Below, piece after piece: positions 9,674 to 18,148 of a DNA stretch of 64,000 bases (the stretch's first letter is position 1; every line of letters starts with the position of its first letter). A program made the translations under genes and the position numbers. Below the pieces are notes generated by a model. That model was not told the DNA's origin. It did no database searches and saw only the letters and a program-made list of their open reading frames with translations. The DNA lies in assembly GCF_019219075.1 (NCBI RefSeq), contig NZ_JAHUWJ010000002.1, positions 62,001 through 126,000 on the forward strand. Direction: 5' to 3'. Source of the DNA: Chitinophaga sp. sic0106. Its GTDB lineage: Bacteria > Bacteroidota > Bacteroidia > Chitinophagales > Chitinophagaceae.

Positions 9674-11200
9674 ATGAAAAGAAAATTCTTTAAATCAATA
9701 ATAATAGCAGCTGGTGGCTTGTTAGTGTTTGCTGCTTGCAGTAAAAGTTTCCTTGAAACAGATCCTACCGGAACGCCAACAGAAAACAATTACTACCGTG
9801 ATGAAACGGAAGCGTTTAACGGTTTGGTAGCGGTGTATGATGTGGTAGGCTGGCAGGGTAATGGTTATATTACTAAAACTGGTATGGCCGATGCGGCCTC
9901 TGATGATCACTACGCTGGTGGTGGTAGTTCTACGGACGTTTCTGCGTTGCAGGTGATGTCTAACTACACAGTAGATCCAGCCACAGGGCCCTCTGCAGAA
10001 TTATGGCAGAAAGGCTATGCCGGTGTGTTCAGGGCTAACCTCCTGATGGAGAAACTGCCCAATGTACCAATGGATGAAAATAAGAAGAAACGTTTTGTGG
10101 CAGAAAGTAAAGTGCTGCGTGCGTATTTCTATTTCGACCTGGTACGTTTGTTCAAAAACATTCCACTGTTAACAAAAACACTTGCTACCTCCGAGTTCTA
10201 TAATGTGCTGCAGGCAGATCCCGCAGCGGTTTGGGCGCAGATAGAAAAAGACCTTACCGAAGCAATTGCCGAAACCCAGCTGCCTGATAAACTGGCCAGT
10301 AATGAATCGGGAAGAATGAACAAAGGTATTGCACATGCATTATTGGGAAAAGTATATCTCTGGGAGAAAAAATATACCGAGGCGGCTGCTGAATTTGCTT
10401 TGGTAAATGGCACTCCGGGTGGTACCAGTAGCTACGGTTACTCCCTCCTGCCTAATTATGCAGACCTGTGGAAGTTTACCAATAAGTTCAATGCTGAATC
10501 CATTTTCGAAGTTTCCTTCTCTTCCTTGAGTGGTGGTGCCTGGAGCTGTACTTCCTGTACAGAAGGTAATGTGCTGAATGTGATGGTGGGCCCTCGCGGT
10601 TATAACCCTACACCAGGAGCACCTGACTACTATTCAGGCTGGAGCTTCCTGCCTGTTACACAGTCGCTGTTTGATGCCTTGCATTTCGACCCTCGTTTCA
10701 ATGCTACCATCTTAAACCTGGATAGCCTGGAGAAAAACGGTATTGCTAAATATGAGAAAGGTTACATGAACACTGGTTACTTCCTCGCTAAGTTTGCGGC
10801 TAAAAACTCCGACAGAACTACCGGTGGTGGTAACGTGGAACTGAACTTTGGTCAGAACCTCTATGAAATCCGTTTGGCAGATGCTTACCTGATGGAAGCA
10901 GAAGCGCTGGTAAGGGGCGGTGGTGACGCCGGTCGCGCCGATGCGCTCCTGAATGCAGTACGCAAGCGGGTAGGCCTCAACCCTGTATCTGCTACGATCG
11001 ACAATATCATGAAAGAAAGACGTCTTGAACTGGCGGGTGAAGGTCATCGTTGGTTCGACCTCGTTAGAACCGGTGATGCAGCAACTGTGCTGGCCACTAA
11101 AGGTTTCAAACCCGGTAAGAACGAAATCCTCCCTATTCCTTTACAGGAACTGGAAAACACCAAAATTCTGCAGAACAAAGAATATGGTGGTACTAAATAA
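9674..11200 (+). CDS. SusD/RagB-family glycan-binding lipoprotein
   Basis: Surface lipoprotein of 508 aa that caps the SusC barrel and binds the glycan. The lipobox FAAC gives lipidated C22. The segment SFLETDPTGTPTENNYYRDETEAFNGL is characteristic of the SusD N-terminus (not all quoted residues are conserved). TPR-like helices follow, and the C-terminal SusD motif IMKERRLELAGEGHRWFDL is clear at about 447-465. The 21-base spacing to susC indicates one transcript. Glycan specificity cannot be read from it; the neighbouring enzymes point to beta-glucan. Confidence 0.94.
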   Translation: MKRKFFKSIIIAAGGLLVFAACSKSFLETDPTGTPTENNYYRDETEAFNGLVAVYDVVGWQGNGYITKTGMADAASDDHYAGGGSSTDVSALQVMSNYTVDPATGPSAELWQKGYAGVFRANLLMEKLPNVPMDENKKKRFVAESKVLRAYFYFDLVRLFKNIPLLTKTLATSEFYNVLQADPAAVWAQIEKDLTEAIAETQLPDKLASNESGRMNKGIAHALLGKVYLWEKKYTEAAAEFALVNGTPGGTSSYGYSLLPNYADLWKFTNKFNAESIFEVSFSSLSGGAWSCTSCTEGNVLNVMVGPRGYNPTPGAPDYYSGWSFLPVTQSLFDALHFDPRFNATILNLDSLEKNGIAKYEKGYMNTGYFLAKFAAKNSDRTTGGGNVELNFGQNLYEIRLADAYLMEAEALVRGGGDAGRADALLNAVRKRVGLNPVSATIDNIMKERRLELAGEGHRWFDLVRTGDAATVLATKGFKPGKNEILPIPLQELENTKILQNKEYGGTK

Positions 11201-11230
11201 AGATGTCAACAACCTTTAAAAAGTCGATTC

Positions 11231-12109
11231 ATGAAATTTGCCAATAAAAATATATTTGCCGCAATGCTGCTGGGCATGAGTGCCTTTGCAGCCTGCACGC
11301 CGGAATCAGATAAAAAATCCCTGGGCCCTATTCCTGCCGGTAACTTCAGTGTTACACCGGTGGCTAACGACGGTAACCGTTTTGTGGTAAGCAATACCAC
11401 CACCGGTGCGTTTATGAGCGTATGGGCCGCCTCTAACGGTGGTGCCTCTACGAAAGTAACGGATACCCTCACCTTCGGTCGAAAAGGTACCTGGGATATT
11501 AACCTCACCGCCTATACGCAGGGAGGTGCTGCAATCACAAAGCAACAGGTGACTGTTGCCGCAGATATTCCACCAACACAAATCGTTGGTTTTTATGATC
11601 TTACCAAACCTAAGGCAGACACCCAATGGCTGCCGCTGAAAATGGGAGCGGTAGGTACCACTATTACCTATACACCTGCTGGCGTGAATTTTTCAAAGCC
11701 GGCTAATACTGCCTCCAACGGTGGTATTTATCGCAAGGTGAAAATCAATCCTGGCCGCGACTATTACCTGCAGGTATTTGCAAGAGGTCAAATGGTTAAA
11801 CAGGCAGGTGATTCCGCCTGGTTCGAAGCTTACATCGGTAAAGATTTACCGCTGAATAACTTTAATTATGCCACTAACCTGGTAGCGGGTTTCAATACCA
11901 ACAGCGCTTGTGGCCTGGTAGCCATGAACGGCGATGTGGTACCTGTTGCCTGTACAGGTGCAGCTGCCGGTAAAGCCAGCCTGGTTAAATTCACCGACGC
12001 AGCTGATTTCTATATTGTCATTAAAGCAGGAAGTAATTCTTCCGCGAATGGCCTGGGTGCCGCAGGTATCACAGTCGACAGTGTGAAGCTGCTGGAGCAG
12101 ATCAGATAA
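11231..12109 (+). CDS. Surface lipoprotein, putative glycan-binding protein (SusE/F position)
   Basis: Lipoprotein of 292 aa with lipobox FAAC and lipidated C22. Residues about 30-110 form a PKD-like beta domain (SVTPVANDGNRFVVSNTTTG, then GTWDINLTAYT). The C-terminal part (about 120-290) looks like a beta-sandwich carbohydrate-binding fold (YRKVKINPGRDYYLQVFARG). It lies 30 bases after susD, the position held by surface glycan-binding proteins in known loci, so I infer it binds the glucan at the surface. The sequence family is not recognised with certainty. Confidence 0.75.
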   Translation: MKFANKNIFAAMLLGMSAFAACTPESDKKSLGPIPAGNFSVTPVANDGNRFVVSNTTTGAFMSVWAASNGGASTKVTDTLTFGRKGTWDINLTAYTQGGAAITKQQVTVAADIPPTQIVGFYDLTKPKADTQWLPLKMGAVGTTITYTPAGVNFSKPANTASNGGIYRKVKINPGRDYYLQVFARGQMVKQAGDSAWFEAYIGKDLPLNNFNYATNLVAGFNTNSACGLVAMNGDVVPVACTGAAAGKASLVKFTDAADFYIVIKAGSNSSANGLGAAGITVDSVKLLEQIR

Positions 12110-12120
12110 TATACATTTCG

Positions 12121-12193
12121 AATAATTCCATCGCCATCAGCGATGGAATTATTCAAAGAAATCCAGTGCCGCAAGCACTGGATTTCTTTGAAT
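12121..12193 (+). promoter_or_regulatory. Two overlapping perfect hairpins between surface lipoprotein and GH16 gene
   Basis: Hairpin one pairs 12121-12134 with 12140-12153 (14 bp, 5-base loop). Hairpin two pairs 12151-12169 with 12175-12193 (19 bp, 5-base loop). They share bases 12151-12153, so both cannot be fully paired at once. They fill the only long gap (124 bases) inside the operon. They may stabilise the upstream susCD message or attenuate transcription into the glycosidase genes; there is no T tract after either stem, so the former is more likely. Confidence 0.7.
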
Positions 12194-12233
12194 AAAAAAA
12201 AGGAAATTACCACTCATCAATTTTTTTCCCCTC

Positions 12234-13076
12234 ATGAACGCGGTTGCAGTATCTTTCGTTTCCATGCTGATGGCTTCACAGCTATGCCTGGCCAACAGCG
12301 ACACTACCTCACCCAAAAAACTACCAGTTCCGGTTGATAAAGCCTGGAAATTTGAACAGACTCCGGTTTGGGCCGATGAGTTTGACTATTCCGGCATGCC
12401 CGATCCTGCCAAATGGGGATATGACATTGGCGGCGGTGGTTGGGGAAACCATGAACTGCAATACTACTCCGACAGCGGCAATGCCATCGTTGGCAATGGT
12501 GTACTCACCATTACCGCCCGCAAGGAGGAAAAAGAAAACAAACATTATACCTCCGCCCGCGTGATCAGCAAAGGCAAAGGAGATTTCCTGTACGGCCGCT
12601 TCGAAATACGAGCAAAACTGCCCGCAGGTAAAGGCACCTGGCCCGCCATCTGGATGCTGCCCACCGATTGGGCGTACGGCGGCTGGCCAAACTCAGGGGA
12701 AATTGATATCATGGAACACGTTGGATATAATCCGGGTAAAGTCCATGTAACTATGCATACAAAAGCATACTATTTTAAAATCAATACCCAGAAAACCAGT
12801 ATAACGGAAGTAGACAGCATCTATGATGCCTTTCATACTTACCGGCTCGATTGGACACCCGCCGCCATCCGCGCTTACATTGATAATAAGCCGGTGTTTG
12901 ACATGAAGAATGAAGGACAGGGATATTTGGTATGGCCATTCGATAAACGGTTTCACATATTGCTCAACGTAGCCGTAGGAGGCGACTGGGGAGGGAAAGA
13001 AGGCGTAGATGACAGCATTTTCCCCACTGCAATGCAGATTGATTACGTTAGAGTGTATAAGATGATAGATCAATAA
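12234..13076 (+). CDS. GH16 family endo-beta-1,3-glucanase (laminarinase-like)
   Basis: Glycoside hydrolase family 16 enzyme of 280 aa, probably cleaving beta-1,3-glucan. The catalytic motif GEIDIMEHVG gives nucleophile E156, helper D158 and acid/base E161. Family strands are visible (WADEFDYSG, YTSARVISKGKGDFLYGRFEIRAKLP, WPAIWMLP), and the protein ends with the usual IDYVRVYK strand. The N-terminus is hydrophobic but lacks the usual lysines (MNAVAVSFVSMLMASQLCLA), so the start or signal peptide is uncertain. It lies downstream of the overlapping hairpins and 12 bases before a GH30 gene. Family 16 also includes lichenases and agarases; context favours laminarinase. Confidence 0.92.
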   Translation: MNAVAVSFVSMLMASQLCLANSDTTSPKKLPVPVDKAWKFEQTPVWADEFDYSGMPDPAKWGYDIGGGGWGNHELQYYSDSGNAIVGNGVLTITARKEEKENKHYTSARVISKGKGDFLYGRFEIRAKLPAGKGTWPAIWMLPTDWAYGGWPNSGEIDIMEHVGYNPGKVHVTMHTKAYYFKINTQKTSITEVDSIYDAFHTYRLDWTPAAIRAYIDNKPVFDMKNEGQGYLVWPFDKRFHILLNVAVGGDWGGKEGVDDSIFPTAMQIDYVRVYKMIDQ

Positions 13077-13088
13077 ATCCACGTATAG

Positions 13089-14510
13089 ATGAAAGCAAAC
13101 AGCAATATCGTTTTATATACCCTCGCTCTTTTGCTGGCGGGTACTACTGCCTATGGCCAGGCAAAGAAAAAAGGGACATCAAAAAATAACAGTAAGGTGG
13201 AAGCATGGATCAGTAACCCTGACCGCTCCGCTTTACTGCAAAAACAAACGAATAGCCTTTCTTTTACTAACACCGATAATGGCACTCCCGTAATTGACGT
13301 GGATGCTACCAAACAATTTCAATCGATTGATGGCTTTGGATTTACCCTCACCGGCGGCAGTGCCACCCATATTAATCAAATGCCTGGCGCCGCCCAGGAC
13401 GCGTTGCTGAAAGAATTATTCCTCACCAAAGGCAACGGGATCGGCATCAGCTACCTGCGCCTGAGCATCGCCGCTTCCGACCTCAGCGCGGAAGTATTTA
13501 CCTACGACGATGTAGCCGGAGATACTGCACTACAGCACTTCTCCATCGATAAAGAAAAAGTGGACCTGATCCCTGTACTGAAAAAAATATTGAAATTAAG
13601 CCCCGGCATAAAAATACTGGGTTCCCCATGGACCGCACCGGCATGGATGAAAACAAATAATTCCTTCATCGGCGGCAGCCTGAAACCGGAGTACTACCAC
13701 GCCTACGCGAACTACTTCGTGAAGTACATCCACGCCATGAAAGCCGAAGGTATCAACATCGATGCTATCACTATTCAGAATGAACCGCTGCATGGGGGCA
13801 ACAATCCCAGCATGGTCATGCAATCCGCGGAACAGGCGGCATTCGTGAAAGAAGCGCTGGGCCCCGTGTTTAAACAGGCTAAGCTGAAAACCAAGATCAT
13901 ATTGTATGATCACAACTGCGATAAACCGGAGTACCCAATGAACATCCTGGCCGACAAAGACGCCTACCCGTATATCGACGGTTCAGCATTTCACCTTTAT
14001 GGCGGTCGTATCAGTGCGATGTCTACTGTTCATGATGCCTATCCGGAAAAGCACCTCTACTTCACGGAACAGTGGTCAGACGGTAAGGGTAGCTTCTCCC
14101 GGGAACTAACCGGAAACACTACCCGCCTAACGATTGGGGCTATACGAAACTGGAGCCGCAATGTGCTGCAATGGAACCTTACTTCCAATCCGGCCCTGAC
14201 CCCGCATACGGATAAGGGTGGTTGTGGACAGTGCCTCGGTGGTGTAACAATCGACGGCGCTAACATCACCCGTAACTCTTCTTACTATGTGCTCGGCCAT
14301 GCTTCTAAATTTGTGGCGCCCGGATCCGTAAGAATCGCCTCCAACGAGCCGGAGCAGCTGGATAATGTGGCATTCCGCACGCAGGAAGGGAAAAAAGTAC
14401 TGGTAGTAGTAAATAACCATCCTGCTGAGCAGGAGTTTCAGATACGTGAAAATGGTAAACTGGTGGCAGTTAAACTCGGCAGTCACGCCGTAGGTACTTA
14501 TGTCTGGTAA
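13089..14510 (+). CDS. GH30 family beta-glycosidase (first copy), probable endo-beta-1,6-glucanase
   Basis: Exported family 30 glycosidase of 473 aa. A signal peptide covers about residues 1-23. The TIM barrel starts near FQSIDGFGFTLTGGSA. The acid/base is E232 in TIQNEPLHGG and the nucleophile is E327 in YFTEQW; both are present. A small beta domain forms the C-terminus (VLVVVNNHPAEQEFQIRENG). Bacteroidota GH30 enzymes in such loci hydrolyse beta-1,6-glucan, and the GH16 neighbour would release beta-1,3 stretches. It shows only family-level similarity to the next gene, so this is not a recent duplication. Exact specificity is inference. Confidence 0.9.
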   Translation: MKANSNIVLYTLALLLAGTTAYGQAKKKGTSKNNSKVEAWISNPDRSALLQKQTNSLSFTNTDNGTPVIDVDATKQFQSIDGFGFTLTGGSATHINQMPGAAQDALLKELFLTKGNGIGISYLRLSIAASDLSAEVFTYDDVAGDTALQHFSIDKEKVDLIPVLKKILKLSPGIKILGSPWTAPAWMKTNNSFIGGSLKPEYYHAYANYFVKYIHAMKAEGINIDAITIQNEPLHGGNNPSMVMQSAEQAAFVKEALGPVFKQAKLKTKIILYDHNCDKPEYPMNILADKDAYPYIDGSAFHLYGGRISAMSTVHDAYPEKHLYFTEQWSDGKGSFSRELTGNTTRLTIGAIRNWSRNVLQWNLTSNPALTPHTDKGGCGQCLGGVTIDGANITRNSSYYVLGHASKFVAPGSVRIASNEPEQLDNVAFRTQEGKKVLVVVNNHPAEQEFQIRENGKLVAVKLGSHAVGTYVW

Positions 14511-14530
14511 TTAATTATTTTTTTAAAGAG

Positions 14531-15958
14531 ATGAAAAAGACAATTCTGGCAGGTGCTGCGTTCCTGGCCTTTGTGGCGCAGGGTTACAGCCAGCAAAAAA
14601 AAGTGACCGTGTACACTACGGCGCAAAATACCGAAATGCGACTGGCTCAAAACGGCACCCTTGAATTCCATGCGATGCCGCAACCTTTTGAAACAGAACC
14701 TTGCGTGTTCGTAGATCCCAAAGTTACATTCCAGACTTTCCAGGGTATTGGTGGCGCCCTTACCGACGCTTCCGCCGAAACCTTTTACAAGCTGCCGAAA
14801 GAAAAACAGGCCGAACTGCTGAAAGCCTATTTTAATGTTAATAACGGTATTGGCTATACGTTTTCAAGAACCAATATAGCCAGCTGCGATTTCAGCAGCG
14901 GTACTTATGCATACGTAGCGGATAACGACAGCGCCCTTAAAACCTTCAACGTACAACACGACCTTCAGTATAAGGTGCCATTCATCAAAGCGGCTACACA
15001 GGCGGCTGGCGGAACCTTACCGCTTTTTGTAAGCCCCTGGAGCCCGCCGGCATGGATGAAAGATAACAACAGTGTATTGCAGGGAGGGAAACTGCTGCCG
15101 CGTTTTTACCAGGCATGGTCCAACCACTACGTGAAATTCATTAAGGCTTACGAAGCCATGGGCATTCCTGTTTGGGGCCTCAGCGTACAAAATGAGCCAA
15201 TGGCCAAACAGCGCTGGGAATCCTGCATCTTCACCGCCGAAGAAGAAAGAGATTTTATCAAAAAATTCCTCGGACCAACCCTGGCGAAAAATGGTTTAGG
15301 TAACAAAAAACTGATTGCCTGGGATCATAACCGCGACCTGCTGTATCAACGTGCCAGCACCTTGCTGCAGGATAAAGAAGCAGCAAAATACATCTGGGGT
15401 ATCGGCTACCACTGGTACGAAACCTGGACCGGCAGCGATATGCAGTTCCAGAACGAAAAACTGGTGAACCAGGCATTCCCGAACATAAACCTCGTATTTA
15501 CAGAAGGCTGTATCGAAAAATTTGATTTCAACCGCCTGCAGGACTGGGCCATCGGCGAGAAGTATGGTTATTCCCTGGTGAATGATTTCAATAGCGGCAC
15601 CGTAGCCTGGACAGACTGGAACATCCTCCTGGATGAAAACGGTGGTCCGAACCACGTGGGCAACTTCTGCTTTGCCCCCGTGCATGCAGACACTAAAAAA
15701 GGTGAACTCATTTATACAAACGCGTATTATTATTTAGGCCATTTTTCAAAATTCATCCGTCCGGGAGCAAAGCGTGTGGTAAGCTCCAGCAGCCGGTCAC
15801 AGCTGCAAACTACTGCCTTCATCAATAAAGATGGTAAACTGGCGGTAGTGGTCCTCAATGCCAGCGATAAAGAGATCAAATACAATCTCTGGATCAGCGG
15901 TAAAGCAGCGCCTGCTGTTAGTCAGCCACACTCTATAAATACTTTAATAGTTGAATAA
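14531..15958 (+). CDS. GH30 family beta-glycosidase (second copy)
   Basis: Exported family 30 glycosidase of 475 aa, last gene of the locus, 20 bases after the first GH30. A signal peptide ends near residue 20 (VAQGYSQ). The barrel begins at FQTFQGIGGALTDASAE. Acid/base E222 lies in SVQNEPMAKQRWES and nucleophile E325 in VFTEGC. The NEPMAKQRWESC and WTDWNILLDENGGPNH segments are typical of the glucosylceramidase-like GH30 subgroup, so it may attack beta-1,6-glucan or beta-glucosides with a different pattern from its neighbour. A strong terminator follows at 15999-16028. Confidence 0.9.
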   Translation: MKKTILAGAAFLAFVAQGYSQQKKVTVYTTAQNTEMRLAQNGTLEFHAMPQPFETEPCVFVDPKVTFQTFQGIGGALTDASAETFYKLPKEKQAELLKAYFNVNNGIGYTFSRTNIASCDFSSGTYAYVADNDSALKTFNVQHDLQYKVPFIKAATQAAGGTLPLFVSPWSPPAWMKDNNSVLQGGKLLPRFYQAWSNHYVKFIKAYEAMGIPVWGLSVQNEPMAKQRWESCIFTAEEERDFIKKFLGPTLAKNGLGNKKLIAWDHNRDLLYQRASTLLQDKEAAKYIWGIGYHWYETWTGSDMQFQNEKLVNQAFPNINLVFTEGCIEKFDFNRLQDWAIGEKYGYSLVNDFNSGTVAWTDWNILLDENGGPNHVGNFCFAPVHADTKKGELIYTNAYYYLGHFSKFIRPGAKRVVSSSSRSQLQTTAFINKDGKLAVVVLNASDKEIKYNLWISGKAAPAVSQPHSINTLIVE

Positions 15959-15998
15959 GTAAAGATTCAAGTATTTCATAACGAGTAGATGATGATAT

Positions 15999-16028
15999 AA
16001 AGCCCTCCGTTTCGTCCGGAGGGCTTTT
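15999..16028 (+). terminator. Intrinsic terminator of the beta-glucan locus
   Basis: Stem AAAGCCCTCCG pairs with CGGAGGGCTTT around a 7-base loop and runs into TTTT. It closes the sigma-to-GH30 gene series. The TTTC in its loop lies at the -33 distance from the next promoter box. Confidence 0.9.
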
Positions 16029-16030
16029 CG

Positions 16031-16038
16031 TATATTTG
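16031..16038 (+). promoter_or_regulatory. -7 box directly before the Crp-family gene
   Basis: TATATTTG is an exact TAnnTTTG match ending only 4 bases before the ATG at 16043. Transcription would begin at or next to the start codon, which implies a leaderless message if the start is right. A near-match to TTTG (TTTC, 16010-16013) lies in the terminator loop. Confidence 0.55.
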
Positions 16039-16042
16039 CAGT

Positions 16043-16666
16043 ATGGATGTGTTGAACAGTATAACGGCGTTTCAGTCCAGCCCGGAGCTGCGGGAGAAAC
16101 TTTACGAGTATAGTACGGTGCAAACCTTTAAGGAAGGGGATGTGATCCTGAATGAATGCGCTAATATCCGTGCTATTCCTATCGTTACACGGGGTAGCAT
16201 GCGTGTGCTCCGTACGGATGAGGACGGGCGTGAAATCCTGCTGTACTATATCCGTGCCGGTGAAAGCTGTATTATGTCATTTCTCGGTGGTTTGCACCAG
16301 GAAGAAAGCAAGGTAAAGGCTGTAGTAGAGGAGGAGGCGGAGATTTATTTTCTGCCGGTGGAGAAGGTAGGGCTGTTTATCAAAGAATACCCCGAATGGC
16401 TGGATTATATATTCAGATTATACCATAAGCGTTTTGAAGAATTGCTGGAAGTAGTGAATGCAGTGGCTTTCCGCAAAACAGATGAGCGCCTGCTCCAGCT
16501 ACTCCGTAAAAAAGCGGCTTTAACCAATAGCAATAACCTCCAGGTGACGCACGAACAGCTGGCCAATGAGCTGGGAACGGCCAGGGCAGTGGTTTCCAGG
16601 TTGCTGAAGCAACTGGAGGCCGACGGTACGGTGAAGCTGGGAAGAAATAAAATCTCTCTTATGTGA
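16043..16666 (+). CDS. Crp/Fnr-family transcriptional regulator
   Basis: Cytosolic DNA-binding regulator of 207 aa. A cyclic-nucleotide-binding-like beta-barrel spans about 20-115 (FKEGDVILNECANIRAIPIV, then GESCIMSF). A long dimer helix follows, then a winged helix-turn-helix at about 150-205 (VTHEQLANELGTARAVVSRLLKQLEADG). C-x-S near GESCIMS is seen in related Bacteroidota regulators, but no FNR-type four-cysteine cluster is present, so the ligand is unknown. It precedes a reactive-sulfur operon by 67 bases, and a Crp-like palindrome overlaps its stop codon, so it probably activates that operon. Confidence 0.9.
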   Translation: MDVLNSITAFQSSPELREKLYEYSTVQTFKEGDVILNECANIRAIPIVTRGSMRVLRTDEDGREILLYYIRAGESCIMSFLGGLHQEESKVKAVVEEEAEIYFLPVEKVGLFIKEYPEWLDYIFRLYHKRFEELLEVVNAVAFRKTDERLLQLLRKKAALTNSNNLQVTHEQLANELGTARAVVSRLLKQLEADGTVKLGRNKISLM

Positions 16667-16676
16667 CAAATGTCAC
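16663..16676. promoter_or_regulatory. Candidate Crp/Fnr operator upstream of the sulfur operon
   Basis: GTGAC-AAAT-GTCAC is a perfect inverted repeat, close to the Crp consensus TGTGA-N6-TCACA. It begins at the stop codon of the regulator gene. A weak -7 box GACCTTTG (16699-16706, one mismatch) would place transcription start near 16711, so the operator centre falls near -42, the class II activator position. Confidence 0.6.
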
Positions 16677-16733
16677 CGTATAAGAAAACATAATACGTGA
16701 CCTTTGGTATATCTAATCTAAACGGCTTTTACT

Positions 16734-18146
16734 ATGCAGATAGAACAGATTTATACCGGATGCCTGGCTCAGGGAGCCTATTATATTCAATCCGCCGGAG
16801 AAGCGGCCATAATTGACCCTTTAAGAGATACCGCCCCGTACCTGCGTCGCGCAGAGAAAGACGGGGTTACCATCAAATATATTTTTGAAACGCATTTCCA
16901 TGCCGACTTTGTGTCGGGCCATATTGACCTGCACAAGGCCACCGGCGCGCCTATTGTGTACGGTCCCGGCGCTGACCCTGCCTTTGACGCCATTATCGCT
17001 ACAGATGGACAGGAATTCAGCATAGGTGACATTACTATTAAAGTATTGCATACACCCGGACATACGCTGGAAAGTGTGACCTACCTGCTCAAAGTTGAGC
17101 AGGGGAAGGACTACGCCATTTTCAGTGGCGATACGCTTTTCCTCGGTGATGTGGGGCGCCCGGACCTGGCACAGAAAAAGGACAGTATTACGAAAGAAGA
17201 CCTCGCCGGCATGCTGTATGATAGCCTGAATAATAAAATCCTGCCCCTTGCAGATGAGGTGATCGTTTATCCTGCCCATGGTGCAGGCTCCGCCTGTGGT
17301 AAAAATATGATGAAGGAAACAGTGGACACACTGGGTCATCAGAAAGAAATCAACTACGCGCTGAATCAACCTGACAAGGCTTCGTTCATCAAGTCGGTAA
17401 CGGACGGCCTGCTGCCGCCGCCGGAATATTTTCCGGCCAACGTGCTGATGAATAAACAAGGCTACCGCAGTATGGACGAGGTGATGAAAAAAGGCCTCAT
17501 GGCACTGGACCCGCAGGCATTTGAAAATGCGGCCAACAATACCAGGGCGTTGATCCTCGATACCCGAGATAACACGGAGTTTGCAGTAGGATTTGTGCCA
17601 CAGTCGGTGAATATTGGCCTCCGGGGCGATTTTGCCCCATGGGCAGGTGCGCTTATAGGGGATGTGGAACAGCCAATATTGCTCGTAAGTACGCCAGGTA
17701 CTGAATCGGAAGCCATTGAGCGACTGGGGCGCGTTGGGTTCGACAATGTGATCGGCTACCTCGACGGTGGTTTCGACAGCTGGAAAAATGCCGGCAAAGT
17801 AACGGATACGGTTAAACGTATTTCTGCAGATGAATTTGCAGCACAATACAACAGCGATACTACGGTGATAGATGTACGAAAAGACAGTGAATACAGTGCG
17901 TCCCATGTCACAAATGCGGACAGCAAACCGCTCGCTGATATCAGCAGCTGGCTTAAAGAACTGGACCCGGAAAAACATTTTTATGTACACTGCGCAGGAG
18001 GCTATCGCAGCATGGCGGCGGCCAGTATCCTGCAAATGCACGGCTATCGCAATTTCAGCGAAGTAGCCGGTGGAATAAATGCTATTAACAAAACATCGGT
18101 ACCTGTTACCGATTTCGTATGCCAATCAGGAACAACTAATAAATAA
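16734..18146 (+). CDS. Metallo-beta-lactamase fold hydrolase fused to two rhodanese domains
   Basis: Cytosolic 470-aa protein with an MBL-fold domain (about 1-235) resembling persulfide dioxygenase/glyoxalase II. The metal motif THFHADFVSGH gives H54, H56 and D58; LHTPGHT and FSGDTLF supply further ligands. Rhodanese domain one (about 255-350) has lost the catalytic cysteine (loop VSTPGTES). Domain two (about 365-460) has C420 in the loop HCAGGYRS, so it should carry persulfide. The likely role is oxidation or transfer of sulfane sulfur. It is the first gene of a three-gene operon with two YeeE/YedE transporter halves, 2 bases downstream, and is preceded by a Crp-type operator. Confidence 0.92.
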   Translation: MQIEQIYTGCLAQGAYYIQSAGEAAIIDPLRDTAPYLRRAEKDGVTIKYIFETHFHADFVSGHIDLHKATGAPIVYGPGADPAFDAIIATDGQEFSIGDITIKVLHTPGHTLESVTYLLKVEQGKDYAIFSGDTLFLGDVGRPDLAQKKDSITKEDLAGMLYDSLNNKILPLADEVIVYPAHGAGSACGKNMMKETVDTLGHQKEINYALNQPDKASFIKSVTDGLLPPPEYFPANVLMNKQGYRSMDEVMKKGLMALDPQAFENAANNTRALILDTRDNTEFAVGFVPQSVNIGLRGDFAPWAGALIGDVEQPILLVSTPGTESEAIERLGRVGFDNVIGYLDGGFDSWKNAGKVTDTVKRISADEFAAQYNSDTTVIDVRKDSEYSASHVTNADSKPLADISSWLKELDPEKHFYVHCAGGYRSMAAASILQMHGYRNFSEVAGGINAINKTSVPVTDFVCQSGTTNK

Positions 18147-18148
18147 GA

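Noticed and set aside
16821..18125. Open frame of 434 codons on the minus strand
   Set aside because: Lies wholly inside the plus-strand MBL-rhodanese gene, whose motifs are clear; the antisense frame has no family features.
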